Shown here piece after piece: positions 31,037 to 44,027 of a DNA stretch of 64,000 nt; the first letter of the stretch is position 1; every line of letters starts with the position of its first letter. A program made the translations under genes and the position numbers. The notes under the pieces are model-generated. The model searched no databases. It had not been told where the DNA came from and saw only the letters and a program-made list of their open reading frames with translations. Origin of the DNA: Zizania palustris (lineage: Eukaryota; Streptophyta; Magnoliopsida; Poales; Poaceae); NCBI GenBank assembly GCA_019279435.1, contig JAAALK010000080.1, positions 35,529,385 through 35,593,384 of the forward strand. The letters run 5' to 3'.

Positions 31037-32490
31037 ATTATAGAAAAATTAACTACATATACAAATTAAATAGGGCCTATACTATCTAGAATTTAATTTA
31101 TTCTTCTTGTTTCTTCCTTGGATAAACAATCTGTATCTTGAGTTTAGAACTGAAATTTTATTAGATGATAGATAGATATTGTCTCAATATTAATAATTTT
31201 TATTTTTTTATAATAAATAGCAAAAATGCTTGTGTGATAAAACCAGTTTTAAATAAAACATGCTATTAAAAAATATGGATAAACTACAAATATACTATAT
31301 CTGAAAAAATATTTAGAGAAAACCACACCTTCTTTGGTAGAAAGCAGGAAACAACTAATTAAAAGTTCTCAAAAATTTAACATAAAAGTACATAACATTA
31401 GATAACTATACAAAATTTAATTATCAAACTCAACTTTTTTTGTGAGAGATGAAATTTCCATGTAACATGGTTGGAACAAAATATTATGTGTGATCATCAG
31501 CTAGTCAAAACAAAATACTAAATGAACGTGCACCACAAATTTTGCTTCCCGCAATTTTTCAGTAAAATTTCAAAATCGGCTTGATTTTTTCTGAAATTTT
31601 TCACACACTCCTTAATAACCCTCCCTCCCACCACGTTGCCGCCTCAATGCCATGCCATCATCGCCACACTGCCTGCCTCCCCGGCGTCATGGACGGACTC
31701 AGCCTGAAGCATGGGTACACTTGTACTAAAAATTTTTTTGCAAAATTTTTAGTATGTATATATGTATGTATGTATATGCGTGTGTTTTAATTGGGTTAAA
31801 ATATAGCTCAATAATTTAATAGTTAGTCCAATAATCTATTTTTCTAACTAGCTAACTCTGTTCATCTTCTCTCATATCTTCCTAATAGCCAACGAATATC
31901 ACTACGTCATTATGTACTGATGAAAAAGTAGTATTTGTTTCATATAATTCTATTATAGATTTTTAGTCCTTTTAAATAAGCTCCTGGAAAAATAAAGAAC
32001 CATCTTATTGCATGATGGTCTATGATGTATTTTTCTATGATTTATTATAAAAGTGCCACAAATTTTCTTATATTGATTTGATCTCCATGATAACTGTGAA
32101 AGTTATCTATTTGAGTGTGGTATAAGTAAATTTGACTATCCTTTATAGAAGATATTTTATTAGTATCATCCAATGTAATTTGTCAAACATACTTACTGGT
32201 CACAAGGTGTAGACCACCACCTTGGTGGTTGGCATAGCAGTCACGACGACGTCTACTAACTGCTACCCTATCTAGATGGAAGAAGTTTTATTTTTCTTAT
32301 GTTTTATCATTATTAACTAGAAATTATATTAGTTCACTATGTTGAGAATATGATATAAATTATGTTGATATATGTGTATCTAGATTGAGTGTTTATCATC
32401 GATTTAGTTTAGCATTATTGTCAAATCAATTTTTGGTATATTATATGTATGGTTTGTAGTCTATTTAATTTCGTACCCCCAATAAATAAA
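31037..32490. other. AT-rich intergenic DNA, no gene seen
   Basis: Long AT-rich stretch without a supported frame. A small TATG/TATA simple repeat lies at about 31,755-31,780. No element ends were recognised. Confidence 0.6.
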
Positions 32491-33000
32491 TTTTAGGTCC
32501 GCCACTGCCCGACGTGCGCCGCCCTACCTCGCCTTAGCACCGTGCCACGGCGCCGCCCCGCATTGGCTCTACGGTATTGCGTCACGCACCGCCCCACCCT
32601 ACCTCGGCGTCTCGGCACCACGCCGCATCGCGTCGCGACGCCTCTCCCTTCCCCGTCGTGCCTCGCTCTACTTTGCCCCGGCACCGCGCCGCACCACGGC
32701 ATCGCCGTGTTCCGTGCCACGCCTCGCCTACCAAGTGTTTGATGAAATGGCGCCGCTCGTGTCCTATTTTTTTATTTTCTATTTTTTCTTTGCCGATTGT
32801 CATTTTTGATACTCAGTAAACCCACATCATGTCCATTCACACACCGTGAAATCATTTTTTGACAAACACTCGGAGTACCGTACCCCTGTTCGTTGACAGT
32901 CGGTTTATCAAGTGTTGTTTTTCGAGGGTAATACTCGACGAACCATTAACTGAGTATATTTAGGGATTCGCCGAGTACATGTTACTCTGATCAGCAGCGA
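32491..33000. mobile_element. CACTA remnant with GCCGAGTGT-type repeats
   Basis: A C-rich block (32,510-32,740) followed by diverged copies of an ACACTCGGC/GCCGAGTGT motif (for example near 32,865, 32,930 and 32,980) matches in order the remnant at 42,950-43,640. A segment ending in CACACACCGTGAAATCA parallels one near 43,450. Neither terminus is clear, so the limits are approximate. No transposase. Confidence 0.55.
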
Positions 33001-33277
33001 ACCCTATTTTCATATACAACACTAATTACAAGTGCACTGAATGGCAGTGGGCAAACCGCGTCTGTGGCACGACGTGATAGGATCGGTTTGTTGGTCATCA
33101 ATTAACAGTACTCGGTTTGGTGGAGCATACGATCGTCCGGCTTAATTATCATCTGCGCAGATGATGAGCTGATATGACCGGGCGTCGTCCGGCTTAAGGT
33201 TTTTAATATACCTAAATACCCCGCAGGTGGTCACCATTTGAGAGACATAGGACATTGCATACGTCGGTTTGCTTCTA

Positions 33278-33500
33278 TGTTAGAGTAAACGGTTTGCTTG
33301 TACGTTAGAGTATATATACTAGTTATTAGAATATTAATAGGAAGGAATCTATATAAAAAAGAACTAGATATAAATATAATCTTAGATAATATTCTGAGAA
33401 CTAACATATATATTATTCTATATTCTATGATATGATGTACTCTAGCAAACTCGATTCTTCTTACAGTGTTGGATTTGCTCCAGATATTCGTTCTCTAACA
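33278..33500 (+). repeat. Possible solo LTR
   Basis: TGTTAGAGTA at the left and TCTCTAACA at the right frame a 223-bp AT-rich stretch with TATATAAAA near 33,350. The form suits a small solo LTR, but no matching target duplication was found. A short duplication (CGGTTTGCTT, 33,265 and 33,290) blurs the left edge. Confidence 0.35.
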
Positions 33501-34510
33501 AATGTTGGGAACAGTAATCCTGTCAAATTAGGTTTTCAGGGTTGGGTCAGGACGTCAGGTGTTATATATCTCGGAATAAAATTCCTGAAATATAGAAGGC
33601 AGTGAGTGACGAATGGTGGCTTCCACTAGAGTCTAGAGGTAGTGAAGAAGTTGCTGCAAATTAAAGGAATTGGATACAGCTGTGCAATATTGGCTAATAT
33701 TTGAATACTCTGGCTAGAAAACACCACTTCCATAGACTCTGCCAGCATTAATGTTTTCATATGTTTCAGGCTATATATTTTAGACAATATATTTGGTCAA
33801 AACCAGGTGCTGAGATTGACCATTTCCCATATATTCAGCCAATTAAACAATAAATTAGCCCATTAGTCTGTGGTTCGTTTCAACTGGCCTGAACTAGCAC
33901 AGCCCAAACTTAATTAAGCGTATTCTTTATCTTGTTCCCGGAGCTAGCAGATATGGAGGGCGGACCATTCTGACTCGAATTATAGTTAAGGTTTGAATGC
34001 TAAATCGTCGCATAATTTTGATTAATCATTCATTTGATTAACCACTTAATCTAACGTTCTTGTTAGTCCGATTTTCCACACAACCGGTAAAACTAGTGAA
34101 CACGGTAGTTAATCTGAACTATGCATTCTAGGACAATAGTTTCTATGAGTAAATTTCACACAAAACCACATTTCCAATGCACAAACTATCAAAATTTACA
34201 AATTAAGGTGTTACCTTGTAAAAATCTCTCCAAAGTGTTATTATAGCTTGATTTTAAATAAAAAATACACCATATCATACAGACACACAATATAATTAGG
34301 GGCGAAGATATTCCAAATGCACCGACCAATTTTTTTTCTATTATTTTCATATTTTAACTATGTATACAGCGAAGACTAGACTCTTTAGTTCAATATAACG
34401 CATCCCCAGTTTAAACAGTAGCCGAATTAATGAAGCATATCTATATCAATCTAATTTCGCTCTAGCTTTGCTACAGGACAATATAGTACATCATTTTGAT
34501 TGAAAAACGG

Positions 34511-34545
<35 letters not shown>

Positions 34546-35107
34546 GATAAAAATATCATTAGTTTGGCTAAGAACAAACAATTAAATTTATTATGGCTGG
34601 TGTATACGAGTCCAGCTAGTGGCTACCGTTTAGGGGAAGCAAACGAGCTAGGCACGGCATGGGCTTCTTGGGCCACTGCAACAGTGCATTTGATCATAAG
34701 ATTCTTTTTGCATGGAGGACCATGCGCCTGTAGCTTTCCCAAGAGCCAACCTCTCAAGGCGTCAAATCACTGTACTCCCTCTCGATGTGACCGTATCTCA
34801 TTCGTCGTTGTCGTCTTCAGATGTTTGCAGTGACATTATTACGTAAGTATTTATCTTTAACTTAATGTTAATAGTAATAGTCTAACTTATTTAGTTCATG
34901 GTAAATCCATGCATGCTTCGGCTAGGCCGGCATGATCGGTAATGTCACTGTTGGCGCTGGGCACTCACTCCAAATTAATTAAACGAGCTTCAAATTGCAG
35001 TGGCTATACACACGCAGCAACACGTAGATGCATAGATGGAATCCATTGAATTTAAGAGGTTTGGTGAAACGGTAACTGATGGCTAGAGATGCCATCCTGT
35101 TATTGAT
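33501..35107. other. Intergenic DNA, no gene seen
   Basis: Nothing recognisable except the dinucleotide repeat at 34,511-34,545. An 89-codon frame at 34,564-34,833 has no domain and is not supported. Confidence 0.55.
34511..34545. repeat. (CA)n(TA)n microsatellite
   Basis: A CA run of about eight units passes directly into a TA run of about nine units. Confidence 0.95.
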
Positions 35108-36395
35108 CACTACCGGAGAAGCTGAATTCGTTGAGTGTTATGGACACTCGGCGAAGCCTAAAATACATTCGGTGAAAGGTTCGCCGAATGTCACTCTCGG
35201 TAAAGAACACTCGGTAAACTCGCTATCGGCAAAAAATGATTCATCGGGTGTTTTTAATTAGACACTCGGCGAACTAAAGTCAACATTCGGCAAAAAAAAG
35301 TGATTGATGGAAAGTAACAAACCATTTGCCGAGTGTAAAATTTTGACACTCGGTAAAATCAAAACTGAAAAATAAAAAAGTATGTGCCATGGCACGACTG
35401 GCCACGACGAGGCCGAGCTAGCCGACGGGGCGAGGTGGTGGGGCGGTTCAAGGTGCCGTCGGGTGAGGCATCAGCTGATGGGGATGGCGGGGCCAGGCTG
35501 CCTGGGTCGTGGTGATGCCGGGCGAGGGGGTGGCAGGGCCAGTCGGCGTCAGGCAGAGCAGGGGTGGCACCGAGTGGGACCCGTGCGGGGTTGGGCAAGG
35601 CGTGGCGAAGCGGGGCGGGTGTGGCGCTTGGCGAGACGAGGCGATACCTCAGGGTGGCAGTGAGCTCTGTCGGTGGCTGAGGAGGGAGGAGGAGATGAGG
35701 ATAAGGATGAAGGGAAAGTATGGCTGCTTTTAATGCAGTTAAAAGAAATTTTACTCTGGCCGCGCGCCACACTGTTCGTATTTGGAGGGCTGGGAATGAA
35801 AATTTGGCTGCCCGCATTGCAGTTTGTCGAGTATCTCAAATAATACACTTGACACATATTTTTTCCATTTTTTTTAAATTTTATCAAATGTGTTTTTAAA
35901 TTCTAGAAATACATTTAAAGAATTATAAACAGTAAACCGACTAAAAATAACAAATTTTTGCATCAGATATGTTATGTTTTATTTTAATTGTATAACATTT
36001 TTAAGTTCATACAAATAAGTAATCATCAATTTATTTTCAAATCTAACACATTCCTTCACTAAAACATATCTCCTCCCTGGATAATCTCTAGTTTTTTAAC
36101 ATCCTACATGAAAAAATCTTAAAATATTTTTAAATTTTTATCCCAGATATATGTATCATGTCATAGCATCATGAAAAATCTCATGTTTTTTAGACTTTTT
36201 TTGATTTTTTAAAATTAAAAAACTCTTAAGCTCCATGTTGTTGTGACGTCCGTTAAAATTATTTTTTACCGAGTGTATTTTCAAAAAACACTCGGCAAAC
36301 AATAGGTTTTCCAAGTGTTTATAGTTTTCCAAGTGCCCGAAATATTACACTCGGCAAAATTTTGATATTCGAAGAATTTGAGTTTTCTCATAGTG
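35108..36395. mobile_element. Non-autonomous CACTA element, 1.3 kb
   Basis: Left end CACTACCGGAGAA, right end TTTTCTCATAGTG. Subterminal ACACTCGGC/GCCGAGTGT-type motifs occur at both ends (for example near 35,145, 35,250, 36,288 and 36,350). A GC-rich centre (35,395-35,700) is flanked by AT-rich DNA. The outer three bases (GAT and CAG) do not match, so the boundaries are probable, not proven. Long frames in the centre run on both strands and look like composition effects. Part of it (about 35,700-35,840) is an inverted relative of 42,790-42,930. Confidence 0.6.
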
Positions 36396-36425
36396 CAGTG
36401 GATCCTGTAGACGCACCTCTACATT

Positions 36426-37610
36426 GATCTCTTAGCCAAATCTTAACCACCTAGCTGAATTCTACTTAGATTAGGTGAGATCTCTTATCCAAATCTTAAC
36501 CACTTGGCCGAATCCTACTCAAATTAAGTGAAACCGGACCCTATAAATATAGGGGTGAGGCCGATTCAAGAGACCCCCCACTTTTATATCAACACAAAGC
36601 CCTCGCTTTGAATCGTTCTTTTATCTTCCAATCTACTTTCCTTGCCCTAGGATTAGCTACGTAACGTCCATCTTCATGGGTTTGCGTCATAAGCCCTTCG
36701 TCCGCCGCGTCGAAATCACGGTAACCCTTGCTGATTTGCTCGTGAATCTCCTGTTTAATCCACGGAACATATTTTTATCGTTTTATCGGTTTTCTTCTGC
36801 TACTCTTAGGAGTTTGGCCTCTAGGCCAGATTGCACTTGATCTTTTACTATTTTGCCGGGGAATTACCTTCAAAGTCATCGCCAAGGAGTTTCGGGGTGA
36901 TTGCTATTCATCTACAAAGTCACCGGAGCCCTTAGGTGATCAGATCAGAGCCTGTCGGTCCGACCGACAGGGCTTCGCCGGGCCATCAGGCTGTTGTCGG
37001 CACGGTCTTCGACACCCTTCGCCATCACGTCGAAGCCCTCTTCGGCGAGAACTTCTCCGCAGTGAACCACTCCGCACCGGAGCACTCTTTGCCGTCACGA
37101 CGAAGCCCTCTTCGGCGAGAATGCTCCGCAGTAAACTGCTCCACACCGGACCTCATGATGTCGAAGACCCCGGTCTGACCAAGGCTTCGCCTTCGGTCTA
37201 ACTGGGTAACCTCCGTCGGTTCGACCGCTCAGAGACCGCTTTGCACCAGAACGCCGAAGCCACCTTTGGTGACCCTTTCGCAGGTGTCGATCTGACCGAG
37301 AGTATTACTCCTGTCCGACCGATTAACAGGACGAAGCCTCTTCGGGACGCTTCGGACTCCCTTCGCTACAGATAGAAATCGACCTTAGGCTGGCCGGTTT
37401 GCTTTATTATTTTCTACTCACATTGGCTAATCATACTTTATTTCTTAATATTTGTTTTATTACCTGGCGACTCTGTTACCCTTATAACAGTTAAGGATTT
37501 TTCGGAATGCGACGTCGGCGCTGCGTCACGCTTAGGTTTATCCCTAAGTATCTATGCACTTTTGGATCGTTGAGCTGACCCAAGTGTGGGGGCGCATTTT
37601 CGTGTAAACA
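36426..37610 (+). repeat. Gypsy-2 5' LTR, left 294 bp missing
   Basis: Matches 40,733-41,917, both 1,185 bp long, from GATCTCTTAGCC to the end. The TATA box CCTATAAATATAGG is at about 36,541. Ends in CGTGTAAACA, where the 3' copy has GTGTCAACA. A PBS-like TGGCGACTCCGCTAGGGA follows at about 37,618. Divergence is about 9% over the first 150 bp. Confidence 0.85.
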
Positions 37611-37645
37611 CACTTTTTGGCGACTCCGCTAGGGACGACATCGAC

Positions 37646-40198
37646 ATGACGAGCACATCTACATAGGTTGCGGGTACATCGACCATGACTACTATGACTA
37701 CGGCAATAGTACCCCTATCGCCGATGGACCCAGGGGGCCTGAACACGGAAATCGACAACCGCAACATCATCCTCCCCACCTTCGCGGACATCCCCAAAGA
37801 GGATCGGGCCGAGATCGAAGCCAAGACGAAGGAATTCCACGCCCTCATGCTCGTGCGCTACACGAAAACTCGCACAGGCTTCGTCAAGCATGACATCGAC
37901 ATCCCGGACCCCTTCGGAAACAAGGTACCACCACCATCCCTCCTGTCTTTATCCCCCTTAGAGATTAGACATGAGATAGCCTCTATAGTGGATCAGGCCG
38001 TTAGTGCTACATTTTCAAATCGACTAGGGCCTAAAATGGAAGCGATGTTTAGGAGATTCGGCTTTTCTGAGGCCGTTTCTCATGCCCCGATTGCTAGCCT
38101 ACCCCCCGCACACCACGTATACAGTAGAACTGACGGGAGCACCGGAAAAGCCGTTACATATACACCTTCAATTTCTAGGGCTGAGGCTGTGCACACCACT
38201 GTCGGTCAGGTTGGGCCTTGGGACGACCAAGCCAGCACGTACCAGGCACCGTCACCGACGACAGTTGGTCTGACTAGCTACCAGGCCGGCCTGGCCGACC
38301 CGTATACCTACGGTCAAACCAGCTACCAGGTCGGCCCGGCCGACCAGTATGCCTACCATCAAACGGGCCCTATGGTCGGTCAGGCCACCCCACTTTATTA
38401 CACACCGCCTACGCCCACGCTGCCCTTTCACGCGCTGCCCACACCTCCTACTCCCGCATACCCGCGTAGGCCTAAGCATCCCATTTATCATGTGCCGACG
38501 CGAGTCGAGGGAACCCATGGCCGACATCCCGACATACCACCACGTGTCACGCCCCCGCACGAAAGACGCGTGCAGGCCAGAAGCATAGAGGATATTGACG
38601 AGCGAATTCACGCGCTTGTTAGGGAATGCACTGGTTACACGCCTCGAGATCGGATTAGGGTTTACCGTAAGCCGTACCCAGACCATTTCAATGTCATCCC
38701 ATATCCTCGCGGCTTTAGGGTCCTGAGTTCACCAAGTTTGATGGTGAGAGTAGCAAGACCACCCTAGAGCATATAGGCCAATTTCTAGCACAGTGTGGTG
38801 ATGCAAGCAGGTCGGATGCGCTTAAGCTCAGATTATTTTCCTTATCGCTATCCAGCACTGCTTTCACTTGGTTTTCGGCACTACCGCCAAACTTCGTCCA
38901 GACTTGGGCCCAGTTAGAACAGAAATTCCACGATTAGGCGCTCACATTTGACATCGGTTAAACAAAAGACCAATGAGAGTGTTTCTGACTATATTAGGCG
39001 CTTCCAGGACACTAGGAACCGATTTTTTAGTTTAAACATCTCCGAGAGGGATCTGGCCGACTTAGCTTTCAACGGTTTGCGTTCTGAGATTAAGGAAAAG
39101 TTAGACGACCGAAACTTCCTCGAGGTTAGTAAGGTTTTACAGTAGGCTCTGGACCAAGAAGGCTGATCTAGGGGCAAAAGGTCTGTTAATGTTTTTAGTG
39201 AGCCTAAGGCCGAGCTACACATCGTGGAGCACTCCGAAGAAGAGTCATCAGGAGAAGAAGATTCAGCTGACATGTACGCGGCCAAATGGACCTGACCCAG
39301 TTGATCTAAAACAATCACGTGCTCCAAATTATGGTCGTCTCTCGCTAAGAGTCGGCCCAATGAAGTTAAGTACTCGTTTGATGTGACCAAGTATGATAAA
39401 ATATATGATTTTCTGTTGAAAAGCAAGCTCCTTAGGTTGCCCAAAGGTCACGTCATTCCATCCACCGACGACTTGAAGAAATGTGCATACTGTAAGTGGA
39501 ATGATACGCTTTCCCATTCTACTAATGAATGCGACATTTTTTGTCGACAAGTTCAATTGGCCATAAATGAAGGACGATTGAAGATAGATTCTAGCCCTAG
39601 AATGAAGCTAGATCATGATCCATTTCCTATAAACAACATTGATCTTGATGGGAAGAAGGTACTGATTTGACCTGAATAGGCCGAGTCATCTAAAGGAAAG
39701 GCAGTCGTCATTGGGAAGCCTCGCACATGCATGCTCATACTGAAGAACCCTGATGTAGGAGTAAATGTAGACAAGCCATCTTCGGCTAAATCCCACAAAA
39801 AACCGAAGGTAACTTTTGGGATGCTTCTCTAGAGGCATAGGAGAAGGGCCGAGGACAAACACCCTCGGCCAACCCCACCAAAGAGGTCGAACCCTCAACA
39901 GGAACATGAGTTCAGCCCACAGGTAGCTAAGGCCATTCCAGGTACACCTCGTTTGGCCGAAGGTTCTGGGAGCAAATTTGCGACGCCCGGAACCAAGCTG
40001 CAAGCTTCATGGGTGCCTCCCGGGATGACTAAGTCCCAAAAGAGGCGATTGCAACATCTTCGTGTCGAGTACCTTAGAGGGAAAGAGGCCGAAGAATGCA
40101 ATGGTAGCCCAACCGGTGAGTCCACAACTGTAGCTAGGACACACCAGGTGTGGAGACTGAAGTTGGCTGGCAAGCCATCTTCTACCCTTGTTGATTAG
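37646..40198 (+). pseudogene. Gypsy-2 gag pseudogene
   Basis: By comparison with Gypsy-3 the original start is the ATG at 37,646 (MTSTST), which now meets TAG after six codons. An open frame restarts at 37,685 and runs to 38,767: a region with EDRAEIEAKTKEF, then a proline/tyrosine-rich middle. The capsid core (GDASRSDALKLRLFSLSLS, TAFTWFSALPPN) follows at 38,800-38,910 in another frame. A CX2C...HX4C knuckle-like segment (CAYCKWNDTLSHSTNEC) is near 39,484. The tail (TKSQKRRLQHLRVEYL) ends at 40,198. Several stops and frameshifts. Pol is entirely absent downstream. Confidence 0.8.
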
Positions 40199-40438
40199 GA
40201 ATCACGTCCTTGCAAGGGACCCGGGGGGCAAGACAAGTAAAATTACTAAAGGCTTATTTGATGAAAAATCTAGTGCTTAAGTCCCTGGTCATATTAATGA
40301 GTCGTACAAATCGTCTTCATCAAATTAAAATGTCTTGGGTTATGAAATGGACGATTTGGTAGGTAAACAAATAGAGAGTACCGCCCATGGCTCACCGTGC
40401 TTTTAGCTCACTAAGTTTGCTCAAAGGCAGGGGGCATG
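40199..40438 (+). other. Gypsy-2 deletion junction and PPT
   Basis: Non-coding 240 bp between the gag remnant and the 3' LTR. The end (TTTTAGCTCACTAAGTTTGC, then AAAGGCAGGGGG) parallels the sequence before the Gypsy-3 3' LTR at 62,640-62,676. The pol deletion therefore ended close to the plus-strand primer tract. Confidence 0.55.
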
Positions 40439-41917
40439 TGTTGACACTCGAATTTGGCATTAATGGTCGAAATTGTCGAAATATCAATTTTGGTAATTTG
40501 GGCCAAAAATATGGCATCTCCGGCACAGGCCGAAGCCCTGAAGTGCCAAAGGCCCATTTTGCATTGGGCTTTGGCAACACCTTCGGAGGCCTGCTTCACA
40601 GGAAGGCTTCGGCCTAGTGTGCCCCTTCGGCGGCCTATGGGCTTCGGCCCGACAGACTAGCTTTGGTGAGGCCTGCGGAGGCCCACTCCGGCTAGCAGAG
40701 TCCTATTCAGATTAGGATAATTCGGTTTTTTTTGATCTCTTAGCCAAATCTTAACCACATAGCTGAATTCTACTCAGATTAGGAGAGATATCTTACCCAA
40801 TTCTTAACCACCTGGCCGAATCCTACTCAAATTAGGTGAGACCAGCCCCTGTAAATAGAGGGGTGAGGTCGATTCAAGAGACCCCCACTTTTATATCAAC
40901 ACAAAGCCCTCGCTTTGAGTCGTTCTTTTATCTTCCAATCCACTTTCCTTGCCCTAGGATTAGGTACATAACATCCATCTTTGTGGGTTTGCGCCGTAAG
41001 CCCTCCGTCCGTCGCGTCGAAATCACGATAACCCTTGCTGATTCGCTCGTGAATCTCCCGTTTAATCCACGAAATGGATTTTTATCGTTTTATCGGTTTT
41101 CTTTTGCTACTCTTGGGAGTTTGGCCTCTAGGACATATCGCACTTGATCTTTTGCTATTTTGCAGGGGAATTACCTTCAAAGTCATCGCCAAGGAGTTTC
41201 GAGGTGATTGCTATTCATCTACAAAGTCACCGGAGCCCTTAGGTGATCAGATCAGAGCCTATCGGTCCGACCGACAGGGCTTCGCGGGGCCATCAGGATG
41301 TTGTCGGCACGGTCTTCGACACCCTTCGCCATCACACCAAAGCCCTCTTCGGCGAGAACTTCTCCGCAGTGAACCACTCCGCACCGGAGCACTCTTCGCC
41401 GTCACGCCGAAGCCCTCTTCGGCGAGAACCATCTGCAGTAAACTGCTCCGCACTGGACCCCACGGCGCCGAAGCCCCCGGTCTGACTGAGGCTTCACCAT
41501 TGGTCTGACCGGGTACCCTCCGTCGGTCCGACTGCTCAGAGAACGCTTCGCACCAGAACGCCGAAGCCACCTTCGGTGACCCCTTCGCAAGCATCGATCT
41601 GACCGAGAGTCTTACTCTGGTCTGACCGATCAATAGGCCGAAGCCCTTTCGGGATGCTTCGGACTCCCTTCGCTATAGTTAGTAATTGGCCTTAGGATGG
41701 TCGGTTTGCTTTATTATTTTTTACTCACATTGGCTAATCAGACTTTATTTCTTAATATTTGTTTGATTACCTGGTGACTCTGTTACCCTTACAACCGTTA
41801 AGGATTTATCGGAACGCGATATCAGCGCCGCGTCACGCTTAAGTTTATCCCTAAGTATCGGCGTGCTTTTTGATCGTCGAACTGACCCAAGTGTGGGGGA
41901 CCGTTTTCGTGTCAACA
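40439..41917 (+). repeat. Gypsy-2 3' LTR (1,479 bp, complete)
   Basis: Starts TGTTGACACTCG after a purine tract and ends GTGTCAACA. The TATA site is changed to CCTGTAAATAGAGG (about 40,850). It holds two copies of a GAAGCCCTCTTCGGCGAGAA unit about 70 bp apart, also present in the 5' LTR. Confidence 0.88.
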
Positions 41918-43645
41918 GAGTGTTTTAAAAAACACTCGACAAACCCAATTTTTTATGTGTGAACCTTGTTTCGAGCCTATGAGATATTTTCTATTTAGTT
42001 ATATCTTAAATTTTTTTCAACACTCACAATACAAAATATTTTATCCTATGTAAAAATTTCACATTTTTTAGTTCAATTTTCTATTTTAATTCATTAAGTA
42101 TGTTTCTAGAAATTATATTGAAATATGTGAAATTTGAACTACAAGTGCCTAAAATAATGATCCAAAAATTATAGAAAAATCATATTCATATTTATAGTAC
42201 ATTTTGAGTTCTTATGCACTAAAGTGAAAGAAAATTTGAAAAAATCTAACTTGCGACACTCTATTAGCAATGTAGAGTTAAATAGTTTTTAATTCTACAA
42301 AAACCAAATAAAGTTTGAAAAACATTATACTTTTCATGGTGTTATGATATGATACATAGATGATGTGATATAAATTTAAAAAATATTTTAAGAAAGTTTT
42401 CACATAGTGTTTAGAAATCGGATATTTTGAGAGGAGCATTTAGGGTGTAGAGAAGGAATGAAATAGGTTTGAAAGAAAATTGATGGTTAAATATTTATTG
42501 ATTTTGAATTTTTTTCTATAATCAAAATACAACGTATTTTATCCTATGAAATGTTTTGGTATTTTTCTAGTTCAATTAGTTATTTTTAATTCATTAATTG
42601 AATTTCTGGGATTAAAATTGAAACATGTATTTTTTAGAAAAATAAAAATAAAAAACTTAACAGTTTTTTTAAAAAATAAAAAACTAGGCCTTACACACTA
42701 AATTTGGTAATGTTTCACAAAACTTTTTAATAAAAAGAATGAAATCACATTTCACAATATTTTAAAAAATGGAAGAAAATGTGTCGAGTGTTAGATTTGA
42801 GACAATCGGCAAATCTTCCGCGCACGCGACCAAAATTGGCTTCATGCGCTCCAAAATTATAACAATGCGTGCTCCTCCCAATGAAATTTCTACGCGCGAT
42901 TTTTTTGCATTAAAAGCAATCCCTCTCTCTCAGCCACATATCTTCCTCCCTCTTCCCTTCGCCCCAACAGGTTCCACCGTCGGTGTCGCCAGGCCACGTC
43001 GCCTCGACCGGTGTTGCTGTCGCCCGACCTCAACTCCCCACACCGCCGACTTGCCTAGCCACCACCCCGAGCAACCACGCCTAGCCCAGCCGATCCGACC
43101 AGACCCCTCACCCGTCGCCACCAAGCTGCATCGTCGCCCCAGCCCCGTTGCGTCTGGCCACACATCGCCCAACTCTGCCCTGCCCCGCTCCAACTCGGCC
43201 CCGCACCAGGACGTGCCCCGATACCCTAGCCTCGTCGCACCCTGATGCCCTAGCCCCATTGTGCCTAGCCGCACGTCGTCGCGTCGAGCCATCGCCCCAG
43301 CCATCGCTCTGTTTCATCACGCACCATTGTGCGACCGTCATGTCATCGACATGCACATCGTCGTGCAGCTATTAACCTATTTTTTATTTTCTGTTTTTTC
43401 TTTGCCGAGTGCCACATTTTGACACTCGGCAAATCCGACGTCAGGTCCGTTCACCCACCGTGAAGTTACTTTTATTTGTCGAGTGTTGTGTGGGGCACTC
43501 GGTGAAAGGTTCACCAAGTACCAGATGAAAAACACTCTGGGAACCCCTATTCGCTGAGGTAATATTTGTTGTGCCCTTCGTCGTTAGTTTATTGGGATTT
43601 GCCGAGTGTCCTTGGCACTTGGTAAACCTATAATTTCTTGTTGTG
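41918..43645. mobile_element. CACTA remnant, left end lost
   Basis: Starts inside subterminal repeats (AACACTCGACAAACCC at 41,930) and ends TTTCTTGTTGTG at 43,645, close to the common CACTA end TTCTTGTAGTG. AT-rich DNA is followed by a C-rich block (42,950-43,330) and ACACTCGGC/GCCGAGTGT repeats (43,400-43,615). The frame at 42,769-43,245 is a composition artefact with no domain. It relates to the elements at 32,491 and, inverted, at 35,108. Confidence 0.6.
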
Positions 43646-44027
43646 CACACTCTAGCTAGATTTCAGGTTAAAGTTAGAGATAAAAAATTAACTTAGTTTT
43701 TTAATTTATAAGTTAAACGTGTAATTAAGTTATTTGAATGTTTTAAAAAAATAAAAATGCCTAATAGCTTCAACTCTAATATTTTTAATTTATATATGTA
43801 TTCCTACATCCATTTTAATTTTAAATTAATGTTAGAACCATATCAACGAGGATATATATTTACCTAATATAAGTCCATGCATGTGTGCAATTATATTGCA
43901 ATACAAACCATGAACATACACCAATAACTATAGCATTCTAGTCTAGAATTTGTTTATAAATAATATTTTTGACGAAATTACTTTTTTGAATAGCTTGCTC
44001 AAAAAATTACAAAACTAAACCCCTATC
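43646..44027. other. AT-rich DNA, no gene seen
   Basis: Short spacer without a recognisable feature. Its last five bases CTATC are the left target duplication of Gypsy-3. Confidence 0.6.

Larger units (their letters stand above)
36426..41917 (+). mobile_element. Gypsy-2: gag-only Gypsy deletion derivative
   Basis: Two related LTRs flank 2.8 kb that holds only gag-like sequence; protease, RT, RNase H and integrase are missing. The gag matches that of Gypsy-3 in the same order, so this is a related non-autonomous form. The 5' LTR lacks its first ~294 bp. No target duplication can be read because the left end is gone. Confidence 0.85.

Noticed and set aside
33278..33500. Definite solo LTR
   Set aside because: Ends look LTR-like but the flanking five bases do not match, so it is listed only as possible.
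34564..34833. 89-codon frame in intergenic DNA
   Set aside because: No domain, no neighbouring gene signals, composition like the surrounding DNA.
35382..35887. GC-rich frames on both strands in a CACTA remnant
   Set aside because: Open in several frames at once without domains; the matching remnants at 32,500 and 43,000 do not conserve any of them.
38252..38686. 144-codon minus-strand frame in Gypsy-2
   Set aside because: Lies opposite the recognised gag and has no counterpart opposite the gag of Gypsy-3.
42769..43304. 158-codon frame and opposing 124-codon frame
   Set aside because: Proline/histidine/arginine-rich composition artefact of a C-rich CACTA centre.
35108..43645. A single 8.5-kb CACTA split by Gypsy-2
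   Set aside because: The outer triplets (GAT and CAC) differ, a good right end already occurs at 36,395, and the two halves are inverted relatives, so two separate elements are more likely.
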